The notes under the pieces: generated by a model | The model's database searches: none | The model's input: the letters and a program-made list of their open reading frames with translations, nothing else | What the model was told of the DNA's origin: nothing | Program-made: the position numbers and the translations under genes | Assembly: GCF_000226115.1 (NCBI RefSeq) | Contig: NC_016461.1 | Location: 620,001 to 684,000 of the forward strand | Direction: 5' to 3' | Length of the DNA stretch: 64,000 bases | Source of the DNA: Thermothielavioides terrestris NRRL 8126 | Lineage: Eukaryota > Ascomycota > Sordariomycetes > Sordariales > Chaetomiaceae | Shown: one piece after another, positions 1 to 8,728 of the stretch | How the letters are laid out: each line of letters opens with the position of its first letter | How positions within the stretch are numbered: position 1 is the first letter of the stretch

Positions 1-1
1 A

Positions 2-2212
2 GCGCAGCTCCCCTCGGCTGGCGCCCTCCCCCACCCACAGCTCTTCCACGACCCGGTCAGCACCAGCTCGCGAGGGAAGAAAAGAAAGAGGAGAGGGGAT
101 GCGCAGGGTGATGAGACGGAGCACCAGGATGACGACGAAGACCTCAGCGATGTCGATTACTTTGCCCCGAAGAAGCCCGCCGCCGAGTCTGCGCCGGCAG
201 CTGCCGAGGAGGACCCGGCCCCGAAGAAGCGCAAGATCAAGCTGCTTGACGAAGACGAGTGCCGCCAGATTCTGCGCTCGCACCGCATGAAGTTTACCGT
301 TCTCTCGGGGCTGCGCCAGACAGAGGCTGCGGAAGGGCCGGACTCGAAGAAAGACAAAAAGCAGCAGCAGCAACAGAAGAAGAAGGACAAGGACAAGAAG
401 AGCAAGGAGGAAGACACCAAAAAGGACGACCAGCACAAAAAGCAGATCTTCCCGCAGCCGCTCACCTCCTTCGCCGAGCTGCGCACCACGTACGACATCG
501 CCCCGCAGCTGGCCGCCAACATCGCTGCGCAGGGCTTCCGCGTGCCGACCGAGGTGCAGATGGGCAGCCTGCCGCTGCTGCTGCGGCCCGCGACCGCGCT
601 GAAGAAGGCCAGTAGCGCTGCCGTGGACGTCGTCGGCAGCAGCGGCGCCGACTTTCTCGCTGTCGCGCCCACCGGCAGCGGCAAGACCATCTCGTTCCTC
701 ATTCCGGCCATTGACGGCGCGCTGCGGCGGCGGGCGGATGAAGGGCGCAGCAGGGACGAGCACGTGCTGCAGGCCGTGGTGGTGGCGCCGACGAGGGAGC
801 TGGCCAGCCAGATCGTCAATGAGGGGCGGAAGCTGGCGTTTGGGACCGGGGTCAGGGTGGTGTTAATGAAGAGGAGCTTGAGGCTGGTGGCGGAGGAGCT
901 GAAGGGTGGGGAGGAGAGCAAGGGAGAAAAGGAGGAGGAGAGCAGTGGTGGGGAGGAGGGCAGTGAGGATGAGGAGGAAAGCGGGGAGGAGTCGGAAGAA
1001 GAGAAGACAGGCAAGGACAAGGAAGGAGCCTTGAAGCCGCCGGCGAGGGTGGATATTCTGGTGACAACGCCCAAGACTTTGCTCAATTTTCTGTCTGGCG
1101 GCAAGTCCGGGGCACGCAAGGTCCTCCCAACCGTCAGATCGCTCATTCTCGACGAGGCCGACGTCCTCCTGGATCCCATCTTCCGCAAGCAGACCATGGG
1201 CATCTGGCGCGCCTGCACGCACCCGGACGTCGCGCTAACCTGCTGGTCCGCCACCATGGCGTCCAACATCGAGGCCCTCGTCACCAAGCAGCTCGAGAAG
1301 CGGTCCAAGCGGCCGGACAGCAGCCCCCGCCCGCTCATCCGCCTCGTCGTCGGCCTCAAAGACACGGCGGTCCCCAACGTCACCCACAAGCTGATCTACA
1401 CGGCCACGGAAGCCGGCAAGCTGCTGGCCCTGCGCCAGCTCCTGCACCCGGTCTCGTCGGCCGACTCGGGCCCGCCGCTGCGGCCGCCGTTCCTGGTCTT
1501 CACGCAGACCATCGAGCGCGCGCAGGCGCTGCACGACGAGCTCAAGTACGACATCCCGCTCGAGGCGGGCGGGCCGGCGCGCGTGGCCGTGCTGCACTCG
1601 TCGCTGCCGGACGCCGCGCGCGCCCGCATCGTCGCCCGCTTCCGCGCGGGGGACGTCTGGGTGCTCGTCACCACCGACGTGCTCGCGCGCGGCGTCGACT
1701 TCGCCGGCGTCAACGGCGTCGTCAACTACGACGTGCCCACCTCCGCCGCCGCCTACGTCCACCGCGCCGGCCGCACCGGCCGCGCCGGCAGGCACGGCGG
1801 CGTCGCCGTCACCTTCTACACCAAGGACGACATCCCGTTCGTCAAGAGCGTCGCGAACGTCATCGCGGCCAGCGAGCGGCAGGCCGGGAAAGCGGCCGGC
1901 CAGGGCCAGGGGCAGGAGGGGACCGCGGCGGTGCCGAAGTGGCTGCTGGATGCGCTGCCCAAGGTGGCCAAGGAGGATAAGCGGAGGCTGAAGGTGCGCG
2001 GGGTCGAGTCCCGGCGGACGGGCGGCAAGGCGTCCATCACGACGAAGAGCTCGTGGGAGCGGCGCAGGGAGCATAACCGGCTGCAGGCGATCGAGGCGAG
2101 CAAGCGGCGGAAGAGGCAGCGCAGGGAGGAGGCGGGCAAGGGGGACAAGGGGGGTGGCGGTAAGGCGGCGGCGGAGGAGGAGGAGGGCGAGTGGGGAGGC
2201 CTGGATGATTGA
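2..2212 (+). CDS. rok1: Rok1-type DEAD-box ATP-dependent RNA helicase, 5' end missing
   Basis: This is an RNA helicase of the Rok1/DDX52 group, which acts in the nucleolus on the small-subunit processome during 18S rRNA maturation (family knowledge). The frame is open from base 2, so the true start lies outside the window; the first in-window ATG (287) is internal because coding upstream of it (lysine/acid-rich, containing FAPKK and PKKRKIK) is uninterrupted. Helicase motifs appear in order: Q-motif region near 470-570, APTGSGKT (Walker A, about 666-690), PTRELASQ, DEAD (about 1150), SAT (about 1240), VFTQT, TTDVLARGVDF and HRAGRTGRAGR. A strongly acidic insert rich in Glu/Ser/Lys (about 895-1030) lies between motifs Ia and Ib inside RecA domain 1. 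The tail is basic and ends in an acidic patch. No intron is seen. Family assignment is confident; Rok1 rather than another DEAD-box group rests on the N-terminal PQLFHDPV and the overall layout. Confidence 0.9.
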   Translation, partial: AQLPSAGALPHPQLFHDPVSTSSRGKKRKRRGDAQGDETEHQDDDEDLSDVDYFAPKKPAAESAPAAAEEDPAPKKRKIKLLDEDECRQILRSHRMKFTVLSGLRQTEAAEGPDSKKDKKQQQQQKKKDKDKKSKEEDTKKDDQHKKQIFPQPLTSFAELRTTYDIAPQLAANIAAQGFRVPTEVQMGSLPLLLRPATALKKASSAAVDVVGSSGADFLAVAPTGSGKTISFLIPAIDGALRRRADEGRSRDEHVLQAVVVAPTRELASQIVNEGRKLAFGTGVRVVLMKRSLRLVAEELKGGEESKGEKEEESSGGEEGSEDEEESGEESEEEKTGKDKEGALKPPARVDILVTTPKTLLNFLSGGKSGARKVLPTVRSLILDEADVLLDPIFRKQTMGIWRACTHPDVALTCWSATMASNIEALVTKQLEKRSKRPDSSPRPLIRLVVGLKDTAVPNVTHKLIYTATEAGKLLALRQLLHPVSSADSGPPLRPPFLVFTQTIERAQALHDELKYDIPLEAGGPARVAVLHSSLPDAARARIVARFRAGDVWVLVTTDVLARGVDFAGVNGVVNYDVPTSAAAYVHRAGRTGRAGRHGGVAVTFYTKDDIPFVKSVANVIAASERQAGKAAGQGQGQEGTAAVPKWLLDALPKVAKEDKRRLKVRGVESRRTGGKASITTKSSWERRREHNRLQAIEASKRRKRQRREEAGKGDKGGGGKAAAEEEEGEWGGLDD

Positions 2213-2377
2213 TACCCCGTCGGCAATTGCACTTGTACATACTCCGTGGTTCATCAGATGCATTATAAGAATACAAACGCTACAGATACACACGTCTGTG
2301 CTCAGCGCATCCCCCAAGAGCGGCTGAAGAACCAAGTCCCTCCTCCGGCTGCCCGTTCTCCATAACTCCCGGTCATG

Positions 2378-3806
2378 TTAGTAATACCCCTGAGGTTTAA
2401 ACAGCCACCTCGCCGGGTCAAACAGCACCTCGAACCCGGTCTCGCCGCAGGTGCCCACCGCGCAGCTGAGGTCGTGGTACCCCTCGAGCCCGGTGACGGG
2501 CAGGTCCTGCTCGGCATCCGTCTCCTCGTGCAGGTTCCACCGGCCGACCTCCCTGCCCTGGCGGGTGAAGAACACCTCCGTCTCGATGCGACCCCGAGCT
2601 CCATTTCCGCTGCCACTGGCAGCGGTGAAGGTCATGCCCAGGCCGAGGCGCTCGCCGCGCGCGAACGGCGCGGTGAACGCCTTGCCGCCCCACCGGTCGT
2701 TGACGAAGCGGTGCCCGTCGTCGCCGTGCACCGCCAGCGACCCGCGGTGCCACCCGGGCATGCGGAACGACGGGTACGGCAGCGCCGCGAACCCCAGCGC
2801 CAGGCAGATGTCGCCGGGCCGCCGGCCGTTGTGCGCGTGAGTCAGCTGCACCTCGTAGTAGATCGTCTTGGTCGGCGGGCGGGCCGGGGATAGCGGCGAG
2901 TGCTGCGTCACGGTGTAGAGGGGCGGGTAGGCGATGATGCTGGTGGGATGTCGTCAGTCTCACAGAAGAGGGGGAAAGGGGGAGGGTGGTTACGGGGTGG
3001 AGAGGAAGAAGAAGGAAAAGGCAAAAGGGGCACACGTACGTGGAGTCGGTCGCGCGGGAGGTGGTGGTGCCGGCCCAGACGCCGGGCGCGGTGCACACGA
3101 GGGTGCCGCGGAAGCCGTCGGGCTGCATCAGGCGCGGGTTGTGGGCGGCAAGGGCGGCGATGGCGGGGCCGTCCAGGGTGAGCGGCGCGGTCAGCGGGTG
3201 CTGGGCGCACCAGCGCTCGCCGGCCTCGGCCTCGGCCTCGGTCGCGTTGTTGGCCGGCGAGCGGTCGAAGCCCGAGAAGAAGCTCGGCGGCGGCGGGAAG
3301 AGCGAGGTATCCGGCACCGCGGCCTCCCTGGGGGCGTTGTTAGTGTGAGCGTGCCAGCAGAGAGAGAGGAAGGCGAAGGATTGTACATACCAGTCGTGCT
3401 GCGGCTTGGGCTGGCTCTGGGCCGGGGGCGGGCCGGGGGGCGGTGCGATGTAGCTCAGATCGTCGTGCGGCCTGTGAGACGGGGGTGGACCGGGGGGCGG
3501 AGCGAAGTCGTCGGCCGCGTGGCCTGGAGGAGGACCAGGCGGGGGAGCAAAGTCGTCTCCGGAGGGACCCGCCGCAGGCCGGCGAGACGGAGGCGGCCCC
3601 GGCGGCGGAGCGAAATCGTCCGCTCCCGTAGTCACCGGCGGACGGTGGGACGGAGGCGGTCCAGGAGGCGGGGCATACTCGTTACTTGCTGGCCGGGGGT
3701 GCCGCCCCGGCACACTCGGCTTCTGTTCCGAGGCCAGCGGCTGCGGGCTCGGGGCCGGCCGGGGCGCATCCCCCCCGCGGGCGTCGTTCTTGCTGCCGAA
3801 ACACAT
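2378..3806 (-). CDS. SPRY-domain protein with proline-rich APPPGPPP repeats
   Basis: The model is complement(2378..2939, 3040..3327, 3391..3806), 421 aa, with introns of 63 and 100 bp (GTATGT and GTACGT donors, CTAAC and CTGAC branch sites). The N-terminal 140 residues start MCFGSKN, where Cys2 is a possible acylation site, and carry about five copies of APPPGPPP separated by short Asp/His/Arg spacers. The C-terminal half is a SPRY/B30.2-like fold: ALGFAALPYPSFRMPGWHRG, then VHGDDGHRFV and GLGMTF, with a closing strand near the end. SPRY domains bind peptides; in fungi similar proteins occur as Ran-binding-like or trafficking adaptors, but nothing in the sequence names the partner. The proline repeats could bind SH3, WW or EVH1 domains (inference). 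It is transcribed toward the rok1 3' end, and the stop codons are 166 bp apart. Confidence 0.78.
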
Positions 3807-4446
3807 GGCTGCTCTGACTCTGACTCTGAAATGGCGCTGAAGGGTTTGTTTCAGTAAAAAGAGTGGAATTGGCGTTCCGGGTAAATATGTGTTGCCGCGT
3901 ACCGACTATCGCTCTGTCGAAATATTCCCTCTGCTCAGCCACCGCAGCCGGCGTCTCCCTTGTGACCGGCCGGCGACTGTTGTTGGTTGTGTTTGACAAA
4001 TACGCGGCGGCCAACCCACCGCCTAGAGATCGCGTTTGTTCCGCAGCGCCGACTTCGACCGAAGCCGTTATCAATTCTAAGTTCCAAAGGCGGCACACAA
4101 TTTTTCGAAATCTGCGGTTGGCGTACAAAGAAGCTTGCTCCTCTTGAACTTCCCGCAACTGCCCGAGCTTGGGAACAGTTGTTTTACAGCGGTTAACGGG
4201 GGTGCTAGATGCCCCAACCTGGAAGCCAAGAATGGCTGTGCCGACTGCCAAGACTGCTCCACTGTTCATGCCCCAAGCCAATGATTAGCGGCCTGGCTTA
4301 CAACTCACACGCTGATGTTTGGCCCGTCAGTGGCGGCCTCCCGGGCACCTAAGTCAGGTACTTGCCAGTGCTCCATCCCTTATCCGCCTTGCTTCGCCGC
4401 TGAGATGGCGTCTTCCCGGCCGTATCCTGGGATGAGGTGTCGGCAC

Positions 4447-4516
<70 letters not shown>

Positions 4517-4609
4517 TACAAAGGTACCACATTCCACATTGCAAGAGAGCTATGAAACGTCTTCACGCGGCTATATACATACTCAGACCTACCTAGGACG
4601 TAGGTAAGC
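3807..4609. promoter_or_regulatory. Intergenic: SPRY gene upstream region and hydrolase 3' flank
   Basis: About 800 bp lie between the SPRY gene start and the hydrolase stop, both on the minus strand. It must contain the SPRY promoter and the hydrolase 3' UTR. The only striking feature is a long A tract, listed separately. Short open frames on both strands show no protein-like pattern. Confidence 0.4.
4448..4514 (+). repeat. 67-nt uninterrupted poly(A)/poly(T) tract
   Basis: A run of 67 A residues on the plus strand (T on the minus strand) begins about 95 bp past the stop codon of the minus-strand hydrolase. It is far longer than any other homopolymer in the window. It may be an expanded mononucleotide repeat, the tail of an old retroposed cDNA on the plus strand, or an assembly artefact. 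No recognisable retroposon body precedes it. Confidence 0.8.
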
Positions 4610-6394
4610 CTACACCAGCACAAAAGGCAGAATGACATGGCTCGCGTGCTCGCCGCCCAGATGCACCCTGTGCTGGCCCTTGTTATCGGCGTGCTCCGTG
4701 GTGCCAAAGTTGTTGATCGCCAAGTTGCGGCCGCTGATGCGCACCTGGAGGCCCTCGCCGGCCGCGTACTCGACGCCCATGGCCCAGATGCCGATCTCCA
4801 GCCGGACGACCGTGCCCGGCGGGCGGACCTTGTCCTCCGTCTCGTGCGGGTGGAACGGCCAGTTGGGGTGCATGGCGCGCGCCGGGTCGGCCGCGCGGTG
4901 CGACGCCCGCAGGATGCCCACGGGGCCCTTGTACAGCACCACCTCGGTCGACTGCTCCGGCGTGAACTCGTCGAACGACTTGGCCGGGATGCCCCGCCAC
5001 GGGATGTTGAGGTTCAGCATCGGCCGCCCGCCCGCGTCGAGCTTCTCGATCAGCACGTACACGTCCATGTCGTCGTGGTCCGGGCACGACATGTACAGCA
5101 CCGCCTTGGGGATGCCGATGATCTGCGTCCGGCGCCCGAACGTGTGCTTGAAGGCGACGGAGTCGGCCGACTCGGAGTTGTACGATGCGATTGAAGCTTC
5201 CCTCGGCGCGTCCGCGCCTAGCAGGCCGTTCGGCTGCAGGTAGAGCGGCTTGTGCTGCGTCTGAGGCAGGGGGAAGTCATCGACCACCATGTTCTCGATC
5301 GGATCGGCCGTCCCGAACCGCAGCACGGCCATGCGCACCCGCGGCGTCTGCTCCCACCCGTTGTCCTCGCCCTTCAGGTAGCGGCCGAAGAACTGCAAGA
5401 GCTCGGCCTTGGCCTGCGGGTTCCCCCACAGGTCGTACCACTCCTGCCACGGGTGCCAGCGCAGCCACTTGTCGGCCGTGCCGACCTCGAGCCACCCGCG
5501 GATCGCGCCCATGCCATGCATCGTGTTGGTCCACGTGCCCGTGATGTACGTCGGCACCGTGATCTGGCGCATGTCCGGCCGCTTGTCGTTCCACCACGCG
5601 TTGGCCAGAGGGTGCTGCTTGTACATCTCCCGGAAGCATTCCATGCCGTGCCGGCCCCGCAGCATGTGCTTGACGATCAGCTTGTCGAACAGGTCGCCCC
5701 CGTAGATGCCGCCGCGCACGAACTGCTCGCGGAACAGGTCCCCGCAGCCCTCCCAGGGCGCGATCGCCTTGAGGCTGGGCGGCCGCAGCGCCGCGATGAA
5801 CCACTGCACGATGGCCAGGTGCGAGTTGCCCGCCAGGCCCACGCGGCCGTTGCACCACGGCAGCCTGGCCAGGGCCTCGAGCGTGTCGTAGCCGTCCTGC
5901 GCCTCCTGCGTGCCCATGATCACCATGGTGCCGTCCGAGTCGCCGGCGCCGCGCGAGTCGATGTTGACCACGGCGTACCCGGCCGGCACCCAGTCGGCCG
6001 GGTCGGGCGCCTCGAACTTCTCGAGCCCGCTGAGCGTGCCGTCGGGGATGCCCAGGTTCCACGGCGTCATCAGGCGCAGCGCCGCCAGGCCGTTGAACTT
6101 CTTGCCGAAGGGGCTCCAGCACAGGAGCGCCGGCACCTTGGCGTCATCGCCGTCCGAGCCCGAGCTGGGCGGCCGGTAGATGTCGGCGTAGAGCTTGGCG
6201 CCGTCCCGCATGGTGAAGGCGACGTCGTGCTCGACCAGGATGGCCGAGGGCAGCGGCCGCGAGTTGAAGCCGTTCCAACCGGCGGGGAGGATCTCGGAGC
6301 GCGGGTTGAGCGGTTGGTAGCCGCCGACACCAGGCTCGGGCGGCTTGATGGGCACGACTGGCGCCCTGGGGATGCTGCTGGTCATGCTGGCCAT
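4610..6394 (-). CDS. CocE/NonD (peptidase S15-like) alpha/beta hydrolase
   Basis: A single 594-aa exon. The fold is that of X-Pro dipeptidyl-peptidase/cocaine-esterase relatives: an N-terminal substrate-entry strand region (VAFTMRDGAKLYADIYRP), an alpha/beta-hydrolase core with NIDSRGAGDSDG and the nucleophile elbow GLAGNSHLA (Ser near residue 196), then a C-terminal jelly-roll (CPDHDDMDVYVLIEKLD and later VRLEIGIW). Such enzymes cleave esters or amides of small acyl compounds; substrate cannot be read from sequence. No signal peptide is visible, so it is probably cytosolic. It diverges from the PhyH oxygenase over about 770 bp of shared upstream DNA, and the regulator and MFS pair follows, suggesting joint use. 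ATG 6394 gives MASM; the second Met is an alternative start. Fungal relatives are usually annotated only as X-Pro dipeptidyl-peptidase family. Confidence 0.85.
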   Translation of the reverse strand: MASMTSSIPRAPVVPIKPPEPGVGGYQPLNPRSEILPAGWNGFNSRPLPSAILVEHDVAFTMRDGAKLYADIYRPPSSGSDGDDAKVPALLCWSPFGKKFNGLAALRLMTPWNLGIPDGTLSGLEKFEAPDPADWVPAGYAVVNIDSRGAGDSDGTMVIMGTQEAQDGYDTLEALARLPWCNGRVGLAGNSHLAIVQWFIAALRPPSLKAIAPWEGCGDLFREQFVRGGIYGGDLFDKLIVKHMLRGRHGMECFREMYKQHPLANAWWNDKRPDMRQITVPTYITGTWTNTMHGMGAIRGWLEVGTADKWLRWHPWQEWYDLWGNPQAKAELLQFFGRYLKGEDNGWEQTPRVRMAVLRFGTADPIENMVVDDFPLPQTQHKPLYLQPNGLLGADAPREASIASYNSESADSVAFKHTFGRRTQIIGIPKAVLYMSCPDHDDMDVYVLIEKLDAGGRPMLNLNIPWRGIPAKSFDEFTPEQSTEVVLYKGPVGILRASHRAADPARAMHPNWPFHPHETEDKVRPPGTVVRLEIGIWAMGVEYAAGEGLQVRISGRNLAINNFGTTEHADNKGQHRVHLGGEHASHVILPFVLV

Positions 6395-7164
6395 GGCGGG
6401 AGAGGGAGCGAGGCGGCAAGCGGTGTCTGATCAGCCACAGAGGAGGCGAGAGAGGAAGCAGAGCCGAGGGGGGCGCCGGAGCCGGAAGACGCCGGCATTC
6501 ACCTGGTCACCTGGTGGGTGATATAGTATCATTATCGCGATGTTGATGGCCCTGAGTGGAGATAATCGCCGGGTCTCAACGTGTATCCGCAGCCGCTTCC
6601 CCGCAAGTGACGCGTATGGATTGCAGGGGCCGCCCGTGGTAAGTTATGCCGATGGGTAGTGTTCGTCTGGCCAACCTGTGAACAAACATTCATCACGCGG
6701 ACGACTTCCCCCTTACATCGGGGCCCGCAAGTCCTCCTCCTCCACAAGATCCGAACCGTGAACCAACCACTGACACCGTCGACTCCGATTGGTCAAGGTT
6801 CCGGGAGCAAAGTCAACGACGCTGGATCGGCTCGGCATGTGCCTGTGGACTCCAATTGGTTGAGTTACCGAAACCGGGGATTCTCGCTCACTCCGATTCG
6901 CAGGCGGGCCGGATTCCTCACTTACACCAGGCTCGGAACTGGAAGCATGAGGAGCCTGAGTGACGGGGAGAATGCAGCCGGGACAGCGACGGCCTCGAGA
7001 GAGGCGATGTCTCACGCCTTCTACCATGCAAGATAAAATACGATCTGGACATCGCTCTGTTGGAGCATCATCAAGCTCCATTGACCATCAAGATCATCAA
7101 GATATTCAAAGCTCTCTGACTTCTAACTGCAAGACAGCATACTGACCTACCCGCAACCTGCGCC
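6395..7164. promoter_or_regulatory. Shared divergent promoter region, hydrolase / PhyH oxygenase
   Basis: This 770-bp gap separates two genes transcribed away from each other, so both promoters lie here. CGG-type half-sites that a Zn2Cys6 factor might use are scattered, but no convincing spaced palindrome was identified by eye. The open frames inside are not protein-like. Confidence 0.45.
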
Positions 7165-8311
7165 ATGGCGATGACCACGACGACGACGACAGTTGCGAAG
7201 GAGGCTCTCGTCGAGGGCAAGCTGAGCACCACGCCAGCCGGCCTCACCCCGAAGCCCTCGGGCCCCAACAAGCTGTTCAACAATCCCGACGCCAAGTTCG
7301 GCGACTTCCGGGACGACCTGCTGCGCGACGGCTTCTGCGTCGTCAAGGGCGCCGTCCCCCGGGAACGGGCGGAAAAGTACGCCGAGGAGATGTTCCGGTA
7401 CCTCGAGACCTTCAAGGGCGGCCTCGGCTTCAAGCGCGACGATCCGTCCACCTACGTGGAGGAGAAGATGCCCGTCATCAACGAGAAGGGCATGTGTCTC
7501 GGGTAAGAGCCCATCACACTCTCTGAAGACTGTACATACCATACACCGTCAGCTAACGCAAGCTAGATACGGCATCGCGCACGAGTCCTTCACCTGGGCC
7601 GTGCGGCAGGAGCCCGGCGTGATCGACGCCTTCGCCAAGGTGTACGACACGGACGACCTGATCGTCTCCTTCGACGGCGTGAACCTGGCCTTCCCGCGCA
7701 CCGACCTCAAGCCCAACACGCCGTGGCCGCACCAGGACCAGGACCCGGAGAAGCCCGGCTTCCGGTGCCTGCAGGGCCTCGTCAACCTGCTCCCGAACGG
7801 CGACCGCGACGGCGGCCTGATCGTCTGCAAGGGCGCGCACCTGCTGTCGGAGGAGTTCCACGCCGAGTTCAAGGACGAGCCGGACAAGATCTGGGCCTGG
7901 ACCAAGGAGTGGTACGGCTTCACGGACCGGGGCATGCAGTGGCTCGCCGACCGGGGCTGCCCGTGGATCAAGGTCAACGCGGAGCCGGGCGACCTGCTGC
8001 TGTGGGACTCGCGCACGCCGCACTACAACCTGTCGCCCGCGCTCGGCGCCGGCCCGCGCTTCTGCGTCTACACCTGCTACATGCCCGCCGCCGACGCCAC
8101 CCAGGAGGAGCTCGCGCGCAAGAAGGCCGCCCTCGAGAACACCCAGAGCACCACCCACTGGCCCAACGCCATGCACGTCGGCGGCGTGCCCGTCCGCCGC
8201 CGCGACGGCAGGGACTGTCCCTACAACGACTGGAAGCCGCGCCAGCCTGTCCAGCTCACCGAGCGCGGGCTGCGCCTGACGGGTATTCCTTACATCAAGG
8301 CGTCCGTGTGA
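7165..8311 (+). CDS. PhyH-family Fe(II)/2-oxoglutarate dioxygenase
   Basis: The model is join(7165..7502, 7567..8311), 360 aa, with one 64-bp intron (GTAAGA donor, GCTAAC branch, TAG acceptor) that restores LGYGIAH across the junction. The jelly-roll oxygenase core carries the metal triad: His168 and Asp170 in WPHQDQD and His265 in SRTPHYN. VNAEPGDLLLWDSR before the distal His and GLIVCKGAH are typical of phytanoyl-CoA dioxygenase-like enzymes. These couple 2-oxoglutarate decarboxylation to hydroxylation, desaturation or related oxidation of a small molecule. A Thr-rich start (MAMTTTTTT) has no clear targeting signal. It is divergent from the hydrolase at 4610-6394 and convergent with the Zn2Cys6 regulator, consistent with a small pathway cluster. 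Substrate unknown. Confidence 0.88.
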
Positions 8312-8359
8312 GGAGGTAGACGGGGAGATCGTGGGTGGCTTGGAGAAGACTTGCCGGGC

Positions 8360-8395
<36 letters not shown>

Positions 8396-8728
8396 ATAGC
8401 GGAGCTGAGTAGCAAATAGTCACTCTTTTTTCATTTGATCTCCCGCTCTTGTGATCAACCTGTCTGCGCCGCCGGTTTATGACGATCGCACGCTTATCAG
8501 GTACATTACACATACAGTCACACGCCTAGAGCCAACAGGAGAACGCGGTGAGGGACCGAGTATAACTGATGACGGTATCATAGGTGGGTGTCCCGCAAAG
8601 GTGTAGACAGCAAATGGCACCGCCTGGACCAAAGATGCTAAGCATGGGGTTCGTTATTAATCTTAACACGGATTATAGAAATTGAGATGGCATATCAGAT
8701 GGCCACTTAATCGTCCAGGAAACCTAGC
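8312..8728. other. Convergent 3' intergenic region with TG microsatellite
   Basis: The gap holds the 3' ends of the PhyH and regulator genes. A (TG)n microsatellite of about 16 units occupies roughly 8361-8393. Nothing else was recognised. Confidence 0.6.
8361..8393. repeat. (TG)n dinucleotide microsatellite
   Basis: About 16 uninterrupted TG units, some 50 bp after the stop codon of the PhyH gene, probably inside its 3' UTR. A simple-sequence repeat likely to vary in length between strains. Confidence 0.9.

Noticed and set aside
31..40. 3' splice site (CCCACCCACAG) starting an exon at base 41
   Set aside because: The frame is open and protein-like upstream (LPSAGALPHPQLFHD), matching a Rok1-type N-terminus, so no intron is needed; not fully excluded.
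157..1389. 410-codon minus-strand frame over the helicase
   Set aside because: Antisense shadow of a GC-rich coding exon; Ser/Leu low complexity and no domains.
5252..6430. 392-codon plus-strand frame across the hydrolase
   Set aside because: Arg/Ala/Val-rich complement of the hydrolase reading frame, no motifs.
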